This document shows positions 8,471 to 16,493 of a stretch of 64,000 bases of DNA, one piece after another (positions within the stretch are counted from its first letter, which is position 1; each line of letters begins with the position of its first letter). The position numbers were made by a program, and so were the translations under genes. The DNA is from JAAOIF01 sp965217125. GTDB taxonomy: Bacteria > Pseudomonadota > Gammaproteobacteria > PS1 > Pseudothioglobaceae. The notes beneath the pieces are model-generated. The model was not told the origin of the DNA. It made no database searches and saw only the letters and a list, made by a program, of their open reading frames with translations. Where the stretch lies: NCBI GenBank assembly GCA_965217125.1, contig OZ244244.1:186001-250000 (forward strand), written 5' to 3'.

Positions 8471-9718
8471 ATGCCTTTTAATTTATTGAAATACGGTTTG
8501 GGAGATAAATATTATGATGCTAAGGCACATTTTACACCAACAAACAAAGCGCTAAAAAGCAGCTATGATGTCGTTATTATAGGCGGAGGAGGTCATGGTG
8601 CTGCAATTGCTTATTATCTGGCTAAAGAACACGGCATTACTGATGTTGCTATTTTAGAAAAAAACTATTTAGGCGGCGGAAACACTGGTAGAAATACCGC
8701 TGTTTTGCGTTCTAATTATCTCACTGAAGAAGGCATTACATTTTATCGCGATTCTATGAAACTGTATCATGGCCTGAGTGATGAGTTGGGTTATAATATT
8801 TTGTGGGAAAACAGAGGGCAGCTCACATTAGCGCATAACGATTCAACTATTCGTAGTTTTCGTTGGCGTGCTGAAATGAACAAACAGTTTGGGGTTCAAT
8901 CAGAACTGGTAGATTTGGATGAAGTGAGACGCTTAGTGCCAATACTAAATACAAAAGATGATGTTCGTTATCCAATATTAGCTGGTTTATGGCATAAAGA
9001 TGGCGGCACTGCCAGACATGATGCTGTGGTTTGGGGATATGCAAAAAATGCTTGCGAGCGTGGAGTAGAATTACACCAATTAACTGAAGTAACAGATATA
9101 GAAGTCAAAAATGATAAAGCAACTACCGTTATAACATCTAAAGGAAATATTTCTTGTGGCAAAGTGGTTCAAGCAGTTGCAGGATTTAGCTCTATAGTTG
9201 CTAAAATGGTAGGCATTGAATTACCAATTCATAGTTATCCTCTGCAAGCAATGGTTACTCAACCTTACAAAGCTTTAATTAACCCACTTGTTAGCTCGCC
9301 ACAATTACATGTTTATATACAACAAACCTCCAGAGGTGAGATGGTTATTGGTGGAGGGTCTGACCCTTATCCTTTATATAGCACTCGTTCAAGTTTAGAG
9401 CTTAAAGAGGGCTTATCATCTGCCGCGGTTGAGTTATTTCCGTTTTTTAAAGAGCTTAATTTGATGCGGCAATGGGCTGGAATAACAGATATGACACCTG
9501 ATTATAGTCCAATTATGGGCAAAAGTCCGATTAGTAATTATTATTTAGATGCAGGTTGGGGAACTTGGGGCTTCAAAGCAACACCAATTAGCGGTAAAAT
9601 GATTGCTAATTTGGTCGCGACTGATAAAACTCCAGCATTGATTAAACCTTTTTCTCTAAATAGGTTTGATGATTTTTCTTTGGTTAGCGAGGCTGGGGCA
9701 ACAGCGGCTGGACATTAA
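8471..9718 (+). CDS. mgdA: N-methylglutamate dehydrogenase subunit A (sarcosine oxidase beta-like)
   Basis: FAD-dependent DAO-family protein, 415 residues, with the dinucleotide-binding GGGGHGAAIAYYLA at about residues 38-51 and GGGNTGRNT shortly after. It resembles the beta subunit of heterotetrameric sarcosine oxidase, which in methylotrophs serves as the flavin subunit of N-methylglutamate dehydrogenase. That enzyme demethylates N-methylglutamate to glutamate and passes the carbon to THF. The delta, alpha and gamma homologues lie at 16221-20096, so here mgdA is separated from the rest of its complex by gmaS and mgsABC. Sarcosine oxidase itself is the alternative, but the gmaS/mgs context favours N-methylglutamate. 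Confidence 0.85.
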   Translation: MPFNLLKYGLGDKYYDAKAHFTPTNKALKSSYDVVIIGGGGHGAAIAYYLAKEHGITDVAILEKNYLGGGNTGRNTAVLRSNYLTEEGITFYRDSMKLYHGLSDELGYNILWENRGQLTLAHNDSTIRSFRWRAEMNKQFGVQSELVDLDEVRRLVPILNTKDDVRYPILAGLWHKDGGTARHDAVVWGYAKNACERGVELHQLTEVTDIEVKNDKATTVITSKGNISCGKVVQAVAGFSSIVAKMVGIELPIHSYPLQAMVTQPYKALINPLVSSPQLHVYIQQTSRGEMVIGGGSDPYPLYSTRSSLELKEGLSSAAVELFPFFKELNLMRQWAGITDMTPDYSPIMGKSPISNYYLDAGWGTWGFKATPISGKMIANLVATDKTPALIKPFSLNRFDDFSLVSEAGATAAGH

Positions 9719-9747
9719 TTTAATTAAACATGAGGAGTAAAATTATA

Positions 9748-11076
9748 ATGAACAATTCATTACCAAAATCAGCAGATTATTTAATTATAGGTGCAGGAAT
9801 GCATGGCTTGTCTACCGCCCTACATTTAGCACAAAAACAATCTGATAAATCAATTGTTGTTATAGATAAAAGCACCCCAGGTGCTGGTGCTACAGGTATT
9901 GCCTGCGGTGTTGTTAGAAATAATTATTATCAACCAGCTATGCGTAAGTTAATGGCACACTCAGTTGGCGTTTGGGAAAAATATGCAAAAGAATTGCATT
10001 ATAATTCTGTTGGCTATATGCAAATTAGCATGGAAAAAATGCACCAAGATGTTGCAACAATTTATCAACAACAACAACAAATTGGCTACAATTCACAATT
10101 TATTGAAGGCGAAAAACAATGTGATACATATATGAAAAACCTATTTCATGATTGGCAAGCAACAGGTGTTACTTCAATATTGCACGAGCAGCGAGGTGGT
10201 TTTTCGCATAATAAATTAGCTGTAAATGGTTTAGTAAAATTAGCAACTGATGCAGGGGTAACTATTGTTGCAGAAACTGAAGTAACAGCCCTTAAAAGCC
10301 AAAATACTAGCGATGCAATTAATATAGTTCAAACCTCTAATGGTGATATTGCTGTTGATCAAGTAGTAGTAGCACCTGGTCCTTGGGTAAAGACATTTTG
10401 GGATATGTTAGAGCTGCCTAATTTAATACAAATTAAAGGCAGTGATGGCAAAATGTATGAAAGAGATATGTGGCATTATTGGATGTTACAAGAAGGCGTG
10501 TTAGATGTTGATCCAAACATACAAAAAACTAATGATGGAGGCCCATCTCCGGTCTTACATGTTGATTTAGAAGAGCCTCTTTATTCTGATGCAACAGGCA
10601 AGTTATTAACAGCAGAGCCTTGGGGTATTTATTACAAACCTGATAACTTTTTTAATGGTATTCAAGGTGGTTTTGCGCCATACGAATTAAAACAACCAGC
10701 TGAAAATATTGCAATTGATCCATACGGTCAAAAATCTACTAAATATTTAGTAACAGAAGAATTTATAGATATTTGGTGTTCAGCACTTGCTTTTTGCCAA
10801 AAACGATTTGTAGGATTAAGTTCAAAATACAGAAGAGAACCATCAGGTGGATTGGGTTGTTTAACGCCAGATAGTTTTCCAGTTTTTGATAGATTTAAAG
10901 ATAATGTTTATATAATTGCCGATGCTAATCATGGTTACAAAATGTTAGGCGTTGGAGCTCTTGTTGCTGATGAGCTAACAGGGCAAACTAGTAATTTATT
11001 AGAGCCTTTTCGCTTTGATAGATATAAAAAAGGTCAGTTACATCCACTTAGTAACAGCCCCTTTCCTTGGAGTTAG
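9748..11076 (+). CDS. FAD-dependent oxidoreductase, DAO family, substrate unknown
   Basis: A second sarcosine-oxidase/dimethylglycine-dehydrogenase-like flavoprotein, 442 residues. I place the start at the ATG at 9748 because the upstream ATG at 9730 is part of the sequence that forms the GAGGAG ribosome site. The N-terminus has the Rossmann motif GAGMHGLSTALHLA and then GATGIACGVV. The C-terminal GGLGCLTPDSFPVFD and ANHGYKMLGVG resemble the end of DAO-type oxidases. It lies between mgdA and gmaS with small gaps, so it belongs to the pathway. It is not one of the seven canonical mgs/mgd genes. Oxidation of an N-methylated intermediate, possibly dimethylamine-derived, is a hypothesis. Confidence 0.8.
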   Translation: MNNSLPKSADYLIIGAGMHGLSTALHLAQKQSDKSIVVIDKSTPGAGATGIACGVVRNNYYQPAMRKLMAHSVGVWEKYAKELHYNSVGYMQISMEKMHQDVATIYQQQQQIGYNSQFIEGEKQCDTYMKNLFHDWQATGVTSILHEQRGGFSHNKLAVNGLVKLATDAGVTIVAETEVTALKSQNTSDAINIVQTSNGDIAVDQVVVAPGPWVKTFWDMLELPNLIQIKGSDGKMYERDMWHYWMLQEGVLDVDPNIQKTNDGGPSPVLHVDLEEPLYSDATGKLLTAEPWGIYYKPDNFFNGIQGGFAPYELKQPAENIAIDPYGQKSTKYLVTEEFIDIWCSALAFCQKRFVGLSSKYRREPSGGLGCLTPDSFPVFDRFKDNVYIIADANHGYKMLGVGALVADELTGQTSNLLEPFRFDRYKKGQLHPLSNSPFPWS

Positions 11077-11114
11077 GAATAAATTTTTAGATAATTTAAT
11101 ATGAGGAGATAAAT

Positions 11115-12593
11115 ATGACAGATTTAGAAAAACATGTAAATGAAGCAGGTCGTGATAAACTTGTAGAAGAAGTTAGAGATAAAATTAAAGCTTTGGGAGT
11201 TACTTATGTATACTATCAATTTGTATCAGTTACAGGGCGTATTGTTGGTAAAGGCATTCCAGCACGACACTGGGAAAGATTAGCAGAAAAAGGCTTTCAG
11301 TTAGTTTATGGCTCAACTGCAAATTTATTTATTGATCGTCACGGTGATTATATTGGTTATGGACCTGAAGCTTCTGAGCTTGTTGGTATTCCAGACCCTG
11401 ATACTTTTTGTCAATTGCCATGGGATAAGAAAGTTGCCCGTGTTTTTTGCAGACTATATAGAAACCGTGAAGAAAGAGATAATCCGGGTGCAGCATTAAC
11501 ATCAGATTGCCGTGGTAACTTACACAGAATGCATAAGGAATTTCAACAACAATATGGGCTAGATATGCGTTGTGGCACAGAGCCAGAGATGATGTGGTTA
11601 AAGCGTGATGAAAATGGCAAACCTGATGGTGGCGTTACCAAACCAAATTGTTATCATATTGACCAATTTGAAGAATTGCGCCCAGTATTTATGAAAGTAA
11701 TTGAATACTCTGAGCAAATGGGGCTTGATATTATTCAAGGAGATCACGAAGATGCACCAGGTCAATTAGAGCTTAACACACAATTTGATGATGTTCTTAG
11801 AAATGCTGATCGTTTAACAACATATCGCCAGATTTGTGCGCAAGTGGCTCGTGAGTTTGGTCTGATTGCTTGCTTTATGAGTAAGCCTTTTATGGGCGTT
11901 TCTGCCTCAGGTTGTCACCACAATATGTCTTTATGGAAGGGTGGTGAGGATGTTTTTCATCCTGAAATTGCCGCAGGCGATGGCGAACTTCCAGGTATGC
12001 CCGGTTGTTTTACTTATAAAGAAGGTGGTGAAAATACATTTATGCCAGACCCTTCTATTGACGAAAAGATGCCGGGTCCTATTGGTCTTAATTCTATTGG
12101 TGGTGTTATCAAACATTTACCTGCGCTAACATCAATTGGCTCTTCTACAGTTAATTCTTACCGCCGTCTTTGGGATACAGGATTTTGGGCGCCAATTTTT
12201 GCTGATTGGGGTTATCAAAACCGCACTTGCGCGCTGCGCGTATCTGCGCCGGGTCGTTTTGAGTATCGTTCAGTAGATTCAATGGTAAACCCTTACTTGA
12301 TGGGTTCAGCCTTGTTAAAAGCAATGGGCGATGGTATCGATAATAATATCGAAGCAGGCGAAGCTGAAGAGCGTAATATTTATGAGGCGATGGAAGCAGG
12401 TAAAAATGTTAAGAAATTGCCTATGACATTAGGTGAAGCGATGAATGAACTTGCAAACGATGAAGTAATCAAATCTGCAATGCCGGATGAAATGTATAAA
12501 GTCTATCGCCACTACAAGAATGACGAGTGGGAAAGATTTAATCATACAGTTACAGATTGGGATTTGGAGACTTATATAGATTGCTTGCCATAG
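11115..12593 (+). CDS. gmaS: Gamma-glutamylmethylamide synthetase
   Basis: Glutamine-synthetase-fold ligase, 492 residues, that couples methylamine to glutamate with ATP. The C-terminal catalytic domain of the GlnA superfamily is clear: GTEPEMMW, QLELN, SGCHHNMSLW and the R-rich ATP/glutamate region including NSYRRL and APGRFEYRS. The longer and different N-terminal part, together with neighbouring mgs and mgd genes, points to GMAS and not to housekeeping glutamine synthetase. A GAGGAG ribosome site lies just before the start. An intrinsic terminator follows it, so it can be expressed separately from mgsABC. It provides the substrate that MgsABC converts to N-methylglutamate. Confidence 0.92.
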   Translation: MTDLEKHVNEAGRDKLVEEVRDKIKALGVTYVYYQFVSVTGRIVGKGIPARHWERLAEKGFQLVYGSTANLFIDRHGDYIGYGPEASELVGIPDPDTFCQLPWDKKVARVFCRLYRNREERDNPGAALTSDCRGNLHRMHKEFQQQYGLDMRCGTEPEMMWLKRDENGKPDGGVTKPNCYHIDQFEELRPVFMKVIEYSEQMGLDIIQGDHEDAPGQLELNTQFDDVLRNADRLTTYRQICAQVAREFGLIACFMSKPFMGVSASGCHHNMSLWKGGEDVFHPEIAAGDGELPGMPGCFTYKEGGENTFMPDPSIDEKMPGPIGLNSIGGVIKHLPALTSIGSSTVNSYRRLWDTGFWAPIFADWGYQNRTCALRVSAPGRFEYRSVDSMVNPYLMGSALLKAMGDGIDNNIEAGEAEERNIYEAMEAGKNVKKLPMTLGEAMNELANDEVIKSAMPDEMYKVYRHYKNDEWERFNHTVTDWDLETYIDCLP

Positions 12594-12618
12594 GTTAGTT
12601 TTATTAGATTTTTTTGAA

Positions 12619-12645
12619 TGCCCATCTGTATGATGGGCAATTTTT
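12619..12645 (+). terminator. Intrinsic terminator between gmaS and mgsA
   Basis: The arms TGCCCATC (12619-12626) and GATGGGCA (12632-12639) form a perfect 8-bp stem with a 5-base loop, followed by ATTTTT. It lies 25 bases after the gmaS stop and a few bases before the AAAGGAGG ribosome site of mgsA. Read-through or antitermination is needed if mgsABC share the upstream promoter. Confidence 0.78.
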
Positions 12646-12664
12646 AGCAAAGGAGGTTATTTTT

Positions 12665-13603
12665 ATGTGCGGAATAGCAGGAATTATTCACAAAAAAGCT
12701 GGAAAGAGTGTAAATATTGGTGAGCAAATGACATCAATGTTGCAGGCTTTGAAGCATAGAGGTCCAGATTCAACTGGATATGCGATGTATGGAGAAGATA
12801 ATGGAAACCATATTTTACGATTTAAGGTTGCTGAGGCGGCTGACTTAGAAGGTAGTTACGATATACATGCTGATATCAAACAACGACTTGAATTAGTAGG
12901 CAGTCGTCTTACAGAATTAGGCGCTAAAATTATAGATAAGCAAAGCCCAACAGAATATTCACATCGTTATGAGATTGAATTCTCTGGTGATATGAAAAAA
13001 GTAGTGGATTTTATTGAAGATATTGAAGGCGTTGAAATTCTATCTATTGGTAATTCCCTAGAATTGGTTAAAGATTTAGGAGATGCGTCTATTGTTGCAA
13101 ATAAATATAGTCTAAATAACTTTAATGGCACGCATGGAATTGGACACACTAGAATGGCAACCGAATCAGATGTAGATATTCGTTCTGCTCATCCTTATTG
13201 GGCATATCCATTTAGCGATGTATCAGTTGTTCATAATGGACAACTTACAAATTATTGGACTAACAGGCGAGCACTTGAGCGTAGTGGGCATCGTTTTTCA
13301 TCTGACTGTGATTCAGAACTCATCGCAGTTTATATAGCAGATAAGATGAATCAAGGCGATGATTTAGAGACAGCAATGAAAGATTCAATTGAATACTTAG
13401 ATGGTGTTTTTACTTACTTAGTAGCTACTAAAGATCAACTTGGTATGGCTAAGGATGTTATGGCTGCAAAACCAATGGTTGTTTATGAAGGCGATGATAT
13501 TATTGCACTTGCTTCAGAAGAAGTTGCAATTAGAACATTATTTGATCATCGTATTGAAACATTTGACCCTTATCATGGAGAGGTAAAAGTATGGCAACAC
13601 TAA
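12665..13603 (+). CDS. mgsA: N-methylglutamate synthase subunit A (class II glutamine amidotransferase)
   Basis: Class II amidotransferase of the GlxB/GltB N-terminal type, 312 residues. I choose the ATG at 12665 because it has a strong AAAGGAGG site and gives MCGIAGI, which exposes Cys2 as the N-terminal nucleophile; a start at 12614 would bury it. KHRGPDSTGYAM and the later VVHNGQLTNY and SDCDSELI are family motifs. In N-methylglutamate synthase this subunit acts on gamma-glutamylmethylamide in place of glutamine. It overlaps mgsB by 13 bases, implying translational coupling. Confidence 0.9.
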   Translation: MCGIAGIIHKKAGKSVNIGEQMTSMLQALKHRGPDSTGYAMYGEDNGNHILRFKVAEAADLEGSYDIHADIKQRLELVGSRLTELGAKIIDKQSPTEYSHRYEIEFSGDMKKVVDFIEDIEGVEILSIGNSLELVKDLGDASIVANKYSLNNFNGTHGIGHTRMATESDVDIRSAHPYWAYPFSDVSVVHNGQLTNYWTNRRALERSGHRFSSDCDSELIAVYIADKMNQGDDLETAMKDSIEYLDGVFTYLVATKDQLGMAKDVMAAKPMVVYEGDDIIALASEEVAIRTLFDHRIETFDPYHGEVKVWQH

Positions 13604-14433
13604 ATAACAAAAAGTCTTATGAAATGGGACTACACAAAGAGCAATTAAAAGGAAGAACTCAACAACGATTTTTTTCAATTGATGAAAGTGAAAATTTAAC
13701 ATATTTTCATTCATTTGATGTTGATACTAACAAAAGCGCAACAATTGATGCACTTGAAATGACACCAAAACAAATTAATCGTAGCATCAGAGAATTAATG
13801 AAACAAGGTATAGGAGATATTACCGTTGATAACCCTATGTCAAGACATGGCGTTGGCGTTGGTATCTTAAATCGCCTTAATTTAACTTTTTCAGATAGTT
13901 TGGGTTATTTTGGTTGTGGTTTAATTGATGGACCTAATATACATATTAAAGGTCGCGTTGGTTGGTCATGTGCTGAAAATATGATGGCTGGAACTGTGGT
14001 AATTGATGGCAATGCTGGATCAACTTTTGGTGCTGCAATTCGTGGTGGTGACTTAGTATGCAAGGGAAGCGTTGGTGCTCGCACTGGAATCGACCAAAAA
14101 GGAGGAACAATTCTTGTTGGTGGAAAAACAGGCGCATTCTCAGGCTTTATGATGCAGCGCGGTCGTATGATTATTTGCGGTGATGCTGGAATGAACTTAG
14201 GTGATTCAATGTATGACGGCACTATTTATGTTGGTGGTGAAGTTGAAGAATTAGGCGTTGATTGCGTTCCCGGTGAGATGACAGAGCTTGATGTTCGTTA
14301 CCTGACTTCTAAATTAGACATATATGGCATTAAAACCCCTAAAGGTGTTGAAAAAATGCAAAAGTTTGTTTCTGGTAAGCAGTTATGGAATTACGATAAT
14401 TTAGAACCAAGTGAGAAAAAAATGGTTCTTTAA
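13591..14433 (+). CDS. mgsB: N-methylglutamate synthase subunit B (GltB GXGXG-domain protein)
   Basis: A 280-residue protein related to the C-terminal GXGXG beta-helix domain of glutamate synthase (GlxC-like). The glycine-rich ladder is visible as repeated segments such as GRVGWSCAENM, GNAGSTFGAA, GSVGARTGID and GDAGMNLGDS. It is likely a structural subunit joining the amidotransferase and synthase parts. Its start lies inside mgsA. An alternative start at the ATG at 13624 (MGLHKEQ) would shorten it by 11 residues. Confidence 0.9.
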   Translation: MATLNNKKSYEMGLHKEQLKGRTQQRFFSIDESENLTYFHSFDVDTNKSATIDALEMTPKQINRSIRELMKQGIGDITVDNPMSRHGVGVGILNRLNLTFSDSLGYFGCGLIDGPNIHIKGRVGWSCAENMMAGTVVIDGNAGSTFGAAIRGGDLVCKGSVGARTGIDQKGGTILVGGKTGAFSGFMMQRGRMIICGDAGMNLGDSMYDGTIYVGGEVEELGVDCVPGEMTELDVRYLTSKLDIYGIKTPKGVEKMQKFVSGKQLWNYDNLEPSEKKMVL

Positions 14434-14470
14434 TAGGACTTTTAACTAAATTAAATTATAAGGAGATATT

Positions 14471-15808
14471 ATGAGTGATTCAGAAAATCAATACCATTTA
14501 GGTAAAAGTTTCATCTTTCCTAAAGAAGTAATAAACGATATTCATATCAAATCTGATTTGGGTAGATACAGAATGAGAGGATTCTCTCTTTTTAAAAAGA
14601 TTCCAACTTGGGATGATTTAACTTTTATGCCGGGAACGCTAACTCGTTTTGTTATTGAAGGTTATAGAGAAAAGTGCTTAACTAAAACTATTATAGGTCC
14701 ACAAGCGCCAAGACCATTAGAGTTAGATATTCCAATTTATATTACTGGAATGAGCTTTGGAGCTTTGAGTTATGAAGCTAAAACCGCTTTAGCGCGTGGT
14801 GCTACTATGGCAGGGACTGCTACTTGTTCTGGAGAAGGAGGTATGATTCCAGATGAAAGGCGTTATTCTAGTAAATGGTTTTATCAATGTATTCAATCGC
14901 GTTACGGCTTTAACCCTAACCATTTACGCTTAGCAGATAGTGTAGAGTTTTTTATTGGCCAAGGTTGTAAAGTTGGATTAGGTGGCCATTTAATGGGGCA
15001 AAAAGTAACCGATCAAATTGCTGAGATGCGCTCGCTGCCAGCCGGTATTGACCAACGCTCTCCAGCAAGACATCCTGATTGGTTAGGGCCAGATGATTTA
15101 GCGCTTAAAATTGAAGAAATTCGTGAAGCAACAGATGGTCAAATTCCTATTCAATTAAAATTAGGAGCTGCTCGTGTTTATGATGATGTTCGTATGGCTG
15201 CTAAAACTGGTTGTGATAGTATCTACATTGATGGTATGGAGGGTGGAACAGGAGCCGGGCCTCACTTAGCAACAGAAGAAACTGGTGTCCCTGGTATTGC
15301 TGCCATTCGTCAAGCTCGCAAAGCTATTGATGATGTTGGTATGACTGGAAAAATATCTTTAGTTTATGCTGGCGGTATTCGTAATGGTGGTGATGTTGCT
15401 AAAGCAATAGCCTTAGGTGCTGATGCAATTGCTATTGGTCATTCTGCTTTAATGGCACTTAACTGTAATAGAGATATCCCAGAAGCAGATTACGAAAAAG
15501 AAATGGGTGTTAAAGCAGGTGAATGTTATCACTGTCATACCGGTCGTTGCCCAGTTGGTGTTGCAACTCAAGACCCAGAGCTAAGAAAACGGCTTGACCC
15601 TGATGCAGCCTCAGAACGAGTATATAACTTTCTACATACATTAGCAATTGAGTGTCAAATGATGGCGCGTGCTTGTGGTAAAACAAATGTTCATTCATTA
15701 GAGCCAGAAGATTTAGCTGCTTTAACTATGGAGGCTTCAGCTTGTGCACAGGTTCCTATTGCAGGGTCTCAACATACAGTTGGTCGCCCTGATATGACAC
15801 GATTTTAA
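14471..15808 (+). CDS. mgsC: N-methylglutamate synthase subunit C (FMN-binding glutamate synthase-like)
   Basis: Central FMN/iron-sulfur synthase subunit, 445 residues, homologous to the GltB synthase domain (GlxD-like). Family features include the FMN-barrel segment GMSFGALSYEAK, IQLKLGAARV, DGMEGGTGAGP, YAGGIRNGGDVAKAIALGAD and the cysteine cluster CYHCHTGRCPVG, which would hold a 3Fe-4S cluster. It converts gamma-glutamylmethylamide-derived methylamine plus 2-oxoglutarate to N-methylglutamate. An AAGGAG site precedes the start. The next gene starts 14 bases after its stop. Confidence 0.93.
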   Translation: MSDSENQYHLGKSFIFPKEVINDIHIKSDLGRYRMRGFSLFKKIPTWDDLTFMPGTLTRFVIEGYREKCLTKTIIGPQAPRPLELDIPIYITGMSFGALSYEAKTALARGATMAGTATCSGEGGMIPDERRYSSKWFYQCIQSRYGFNPNHLRLADSVEFFIGQGCKVGLGGHLMGQKVTDQIAEMRSLPAGIDQRSPARHPDWLGPDDLALKIEEIREATDGQIPIQLKLGAARVYDDVRMAAKTGCDSIYIDGMEGGTGAGPHLATEETGVPGIAAIRQARKAIDDVGMTGKISLVYAGGIRNGGDVAKAIALGADAIAIGHSALMALNCNRDIPEADYEKEMGVKAGECYHCHTGRCPVGVATQDPELRKRLDPDAASERVYNFLHTLAIECQMMARACGKTNVHSLEPEDLAALTMEASACAQVPIAGSQHTVGRPDMTRF

Positions 15809-15822
15809 AATAAGGAGTAATT

Positions 15823-16209
15823 ATGAGTAATAAACAACAAAAATCTGTGGTTGGAGACGGTGGCTTAGATACTAACCGCGAGCAAGAAATTGGACAACAT
15901 ATTGGTTATAGATATGATGTAAATTTAGTTCCTGACCTTAAATTTATAACGCCTTTTTTACAATCCTACATTGACAAAATGGGTTGGAAAGACCTTAATT
16001 GGTTAGAAGATGTTCATATGGGTTATGAAGCAGATCAGGCAGCAGTTTTTGATAGAAATATTAATGGTTGGGTAACTGTGCCTGATAATATAAAATTGCC
16101 TGATAATCAACAACAGCGAGATATGATTGCACGAGAATTACTGATTAAATTTCAAATGTCACAAAATCATCCAATGATTGATTTAAACAACGCTTATCGC
16201 AAATTTTAA
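15823..16209 (+). CDS. Uncharacterised 128-residue protein inside the mgs-mgd operon
   Basis: I do not recognise this protein. It is a soluble, mixed-charge 128-residue product with no signal peptide, no membrane span and no cysteines visible. A tryptophan/aspartate-rich middle (MGWKDLNWLEDVHMGYEADQ) and a glutamine-rich helix near the C-terminus are its main features. An AAGGAG site precedes the ATG. It lies 14 bases after mgsC and 11 bases before mgdB, so it is firmly within the transcription unit. It may be an assembly factor or an extra subunit of the synthase or dehydrogenase; this is position-based only. Confidence 0.8.
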   Translation: MSNKQQKSVVGDGGLDTNREQEIGQHIGYRYDVNLVPDLKFITPFLQSYIDKMGWKDLNWLEDVHMGYEADQAAVFDRNINGWVTVPDNIKLPDNQQQRDMIARELLIKFQMSQNHPMIDLNNAYRKF

Positions 16210-16220
16210 TAAGTGAAATT

Positions 16221-16481
16221 ATGAAACAATTATTATGTCCTTTGAATGGGTTGCGTAATATTTCAGAGTTCACTTATGGTGGTGAAGTTGAAACTATGCC
16301 AAACCCTGATGAAGCTAGTGCTAAACAGTGGTCAAATTATATATTTTATCATCATAACGATATTGCAGTAGTTACAGAATGGTGGTGTCATACTGCGACT
16401 AGTTATTGGTTTATAGTGCAAAGACATACCATGACTGATGAAATTGTTAAAACATTTGACTCTAGTGAGTTATTTCCTTAG
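16221..16481 (+). CDS. mgdB: N-methylglutamate dehydrogenase subunit B (sarcosine oxidase delta-like)
   Basis: An 86-residue SoxD-family subunit. The conserved SEFTYGGEVE and the aromatic WWCHTA...WF..RHTMT pattern are visible. In sarcosine oxidase delta the N-terminal CPxCGxR segment contributes zinc ligands. Here it reads CPLNGLRN, so the second cysteine is replaced and zinc binding may be altered or absent. The gene sits 11 bases after the unknown protein and 12 bases before mgdC. Confidence 0.85.
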   Translation: MKQLLCPLNGLRNISEFTYGGEVETMPNPDEASAKQWSNYIFYHHNDIAVVTEWWCHTATSYWFIVQRHTMTDEIVKTFDSSELFP

Positions 16482-16493
16482 GAGTCTATAAAA

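Noticed and set aside
9730..9747. Upstream start for the second FAD oxidoreductase
   Set aside because: This ATG begins inside the ribosome-binding sequence of the better start at 9748.
12614..12664. Upstream start for mgsA
   Set aside because: It lies in the terminator hairpin and would bury the catalytic Cys2.
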